Assembly: GCA_005882955.1 (NCBI GenBank)
Contig: VBBB01000064.1
Span: forward strand, 1-11,672
Source: Candidatus Bathyarchaeota archaeon
GTDB lineage: Archaea; Thermoproteota; Bathyarchaeia; 40CM-2-53-6
Direction of reading: 5' to 3'
DNA length: 11,672 nucleotides
In this document: piece after piece, positions 11,664 to 11,672 of the stretch
How the letters are laid out: each line of letters starts with the position of its first letter
Position numbering within the stretch: the stretch's first letter is position 1
The notes under the pieces: generated by a model
Databases searched by the model: none
Told to the model about the DNA's origin: nothing
Seen by the model: the letters and a program-made list of their open reading frames with translations, nothing else
Program-made: the position numbers and the translations under genes

Positions 11664-11672
11664 AAAAACCGC

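Noticed and set aside
1..11672. CRISPR array, insertion sequence, integrase or phage genes
   Set aside because: No regularly spaced repeats, transposase or integrase motifs were found, although tRNA genes are common integration sites.

Overview
The window reads as archaeal, most likely a TACK-group lineage such as Bathyarchaeia or a deep Nitrososphaeria relative; the exact clade cannot be fixed from this sequence. The reasons are three tRNA genes carrying several short introns with bulge-helix-bulge (BHB) splice structures, TATA-type promoters about 25 bp from apparently leaderless starts, frequent GTG and TTG starts, and an archaeal-type SpoIIM membrane protein. No insertion sequence, integrase, phage gene or CRISPR array was seen.

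Left part (1-4124, genes on the minus strand). A succinate-semialdehyde-type aldehyde dehydrogenase is followed 27 bases later by an AcuC-type histone-deacetylase-family enzyme that runs off the left edge. The second gene has no ATG, GTG or TTG start, but a strong Shine-Dalgarno sequence precedes a CTG codon. Upstream lie a tRNA-Ala(GGC) gene with three introns and an MFS transporter, whose stop codon overlaps the tRNA's TATA box.

Middle part (4125-7640). A tRNA-Phe(GAA) gene with three introns is followed directly by a reading frame with an 'IAESPP' motif that lacks a normal start. Then come a HAD-family hydrolase resembling 2-haloacid dehalogenases, a convergent HExxH putative metallopeptidase whose stop codon abuts that of the hydrolase, a divergent aldo/keto reductase with a hairpin or operator over its start codon, and a PH-like plus zinc-ribbon protein.

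Right part (7641-11672). A tightly spaced minus-strand operon encodes two tandem paralogous membrane proteins, a large multi-pass membrane protein whose C-terminus is the first helix of a SpoIIM domain, the rest of that SpoIIM domain in the +1 frame, and an RNase HI-like protein missing its usual last catalytic Asp. A tRNA-Gly(GCC) gene with two introns, one in the T-loop, closes the window.

The clearest unusual content is the cluster of heavily interrupted tRNA genes (eight introns in three genes), most of whose splice sites can be placed exactly from BHB geometry. Second is the membrane-protein/SpoIIM/RNase H operon with its apparent frameshift. Third are the two genes lacking standard start codons.
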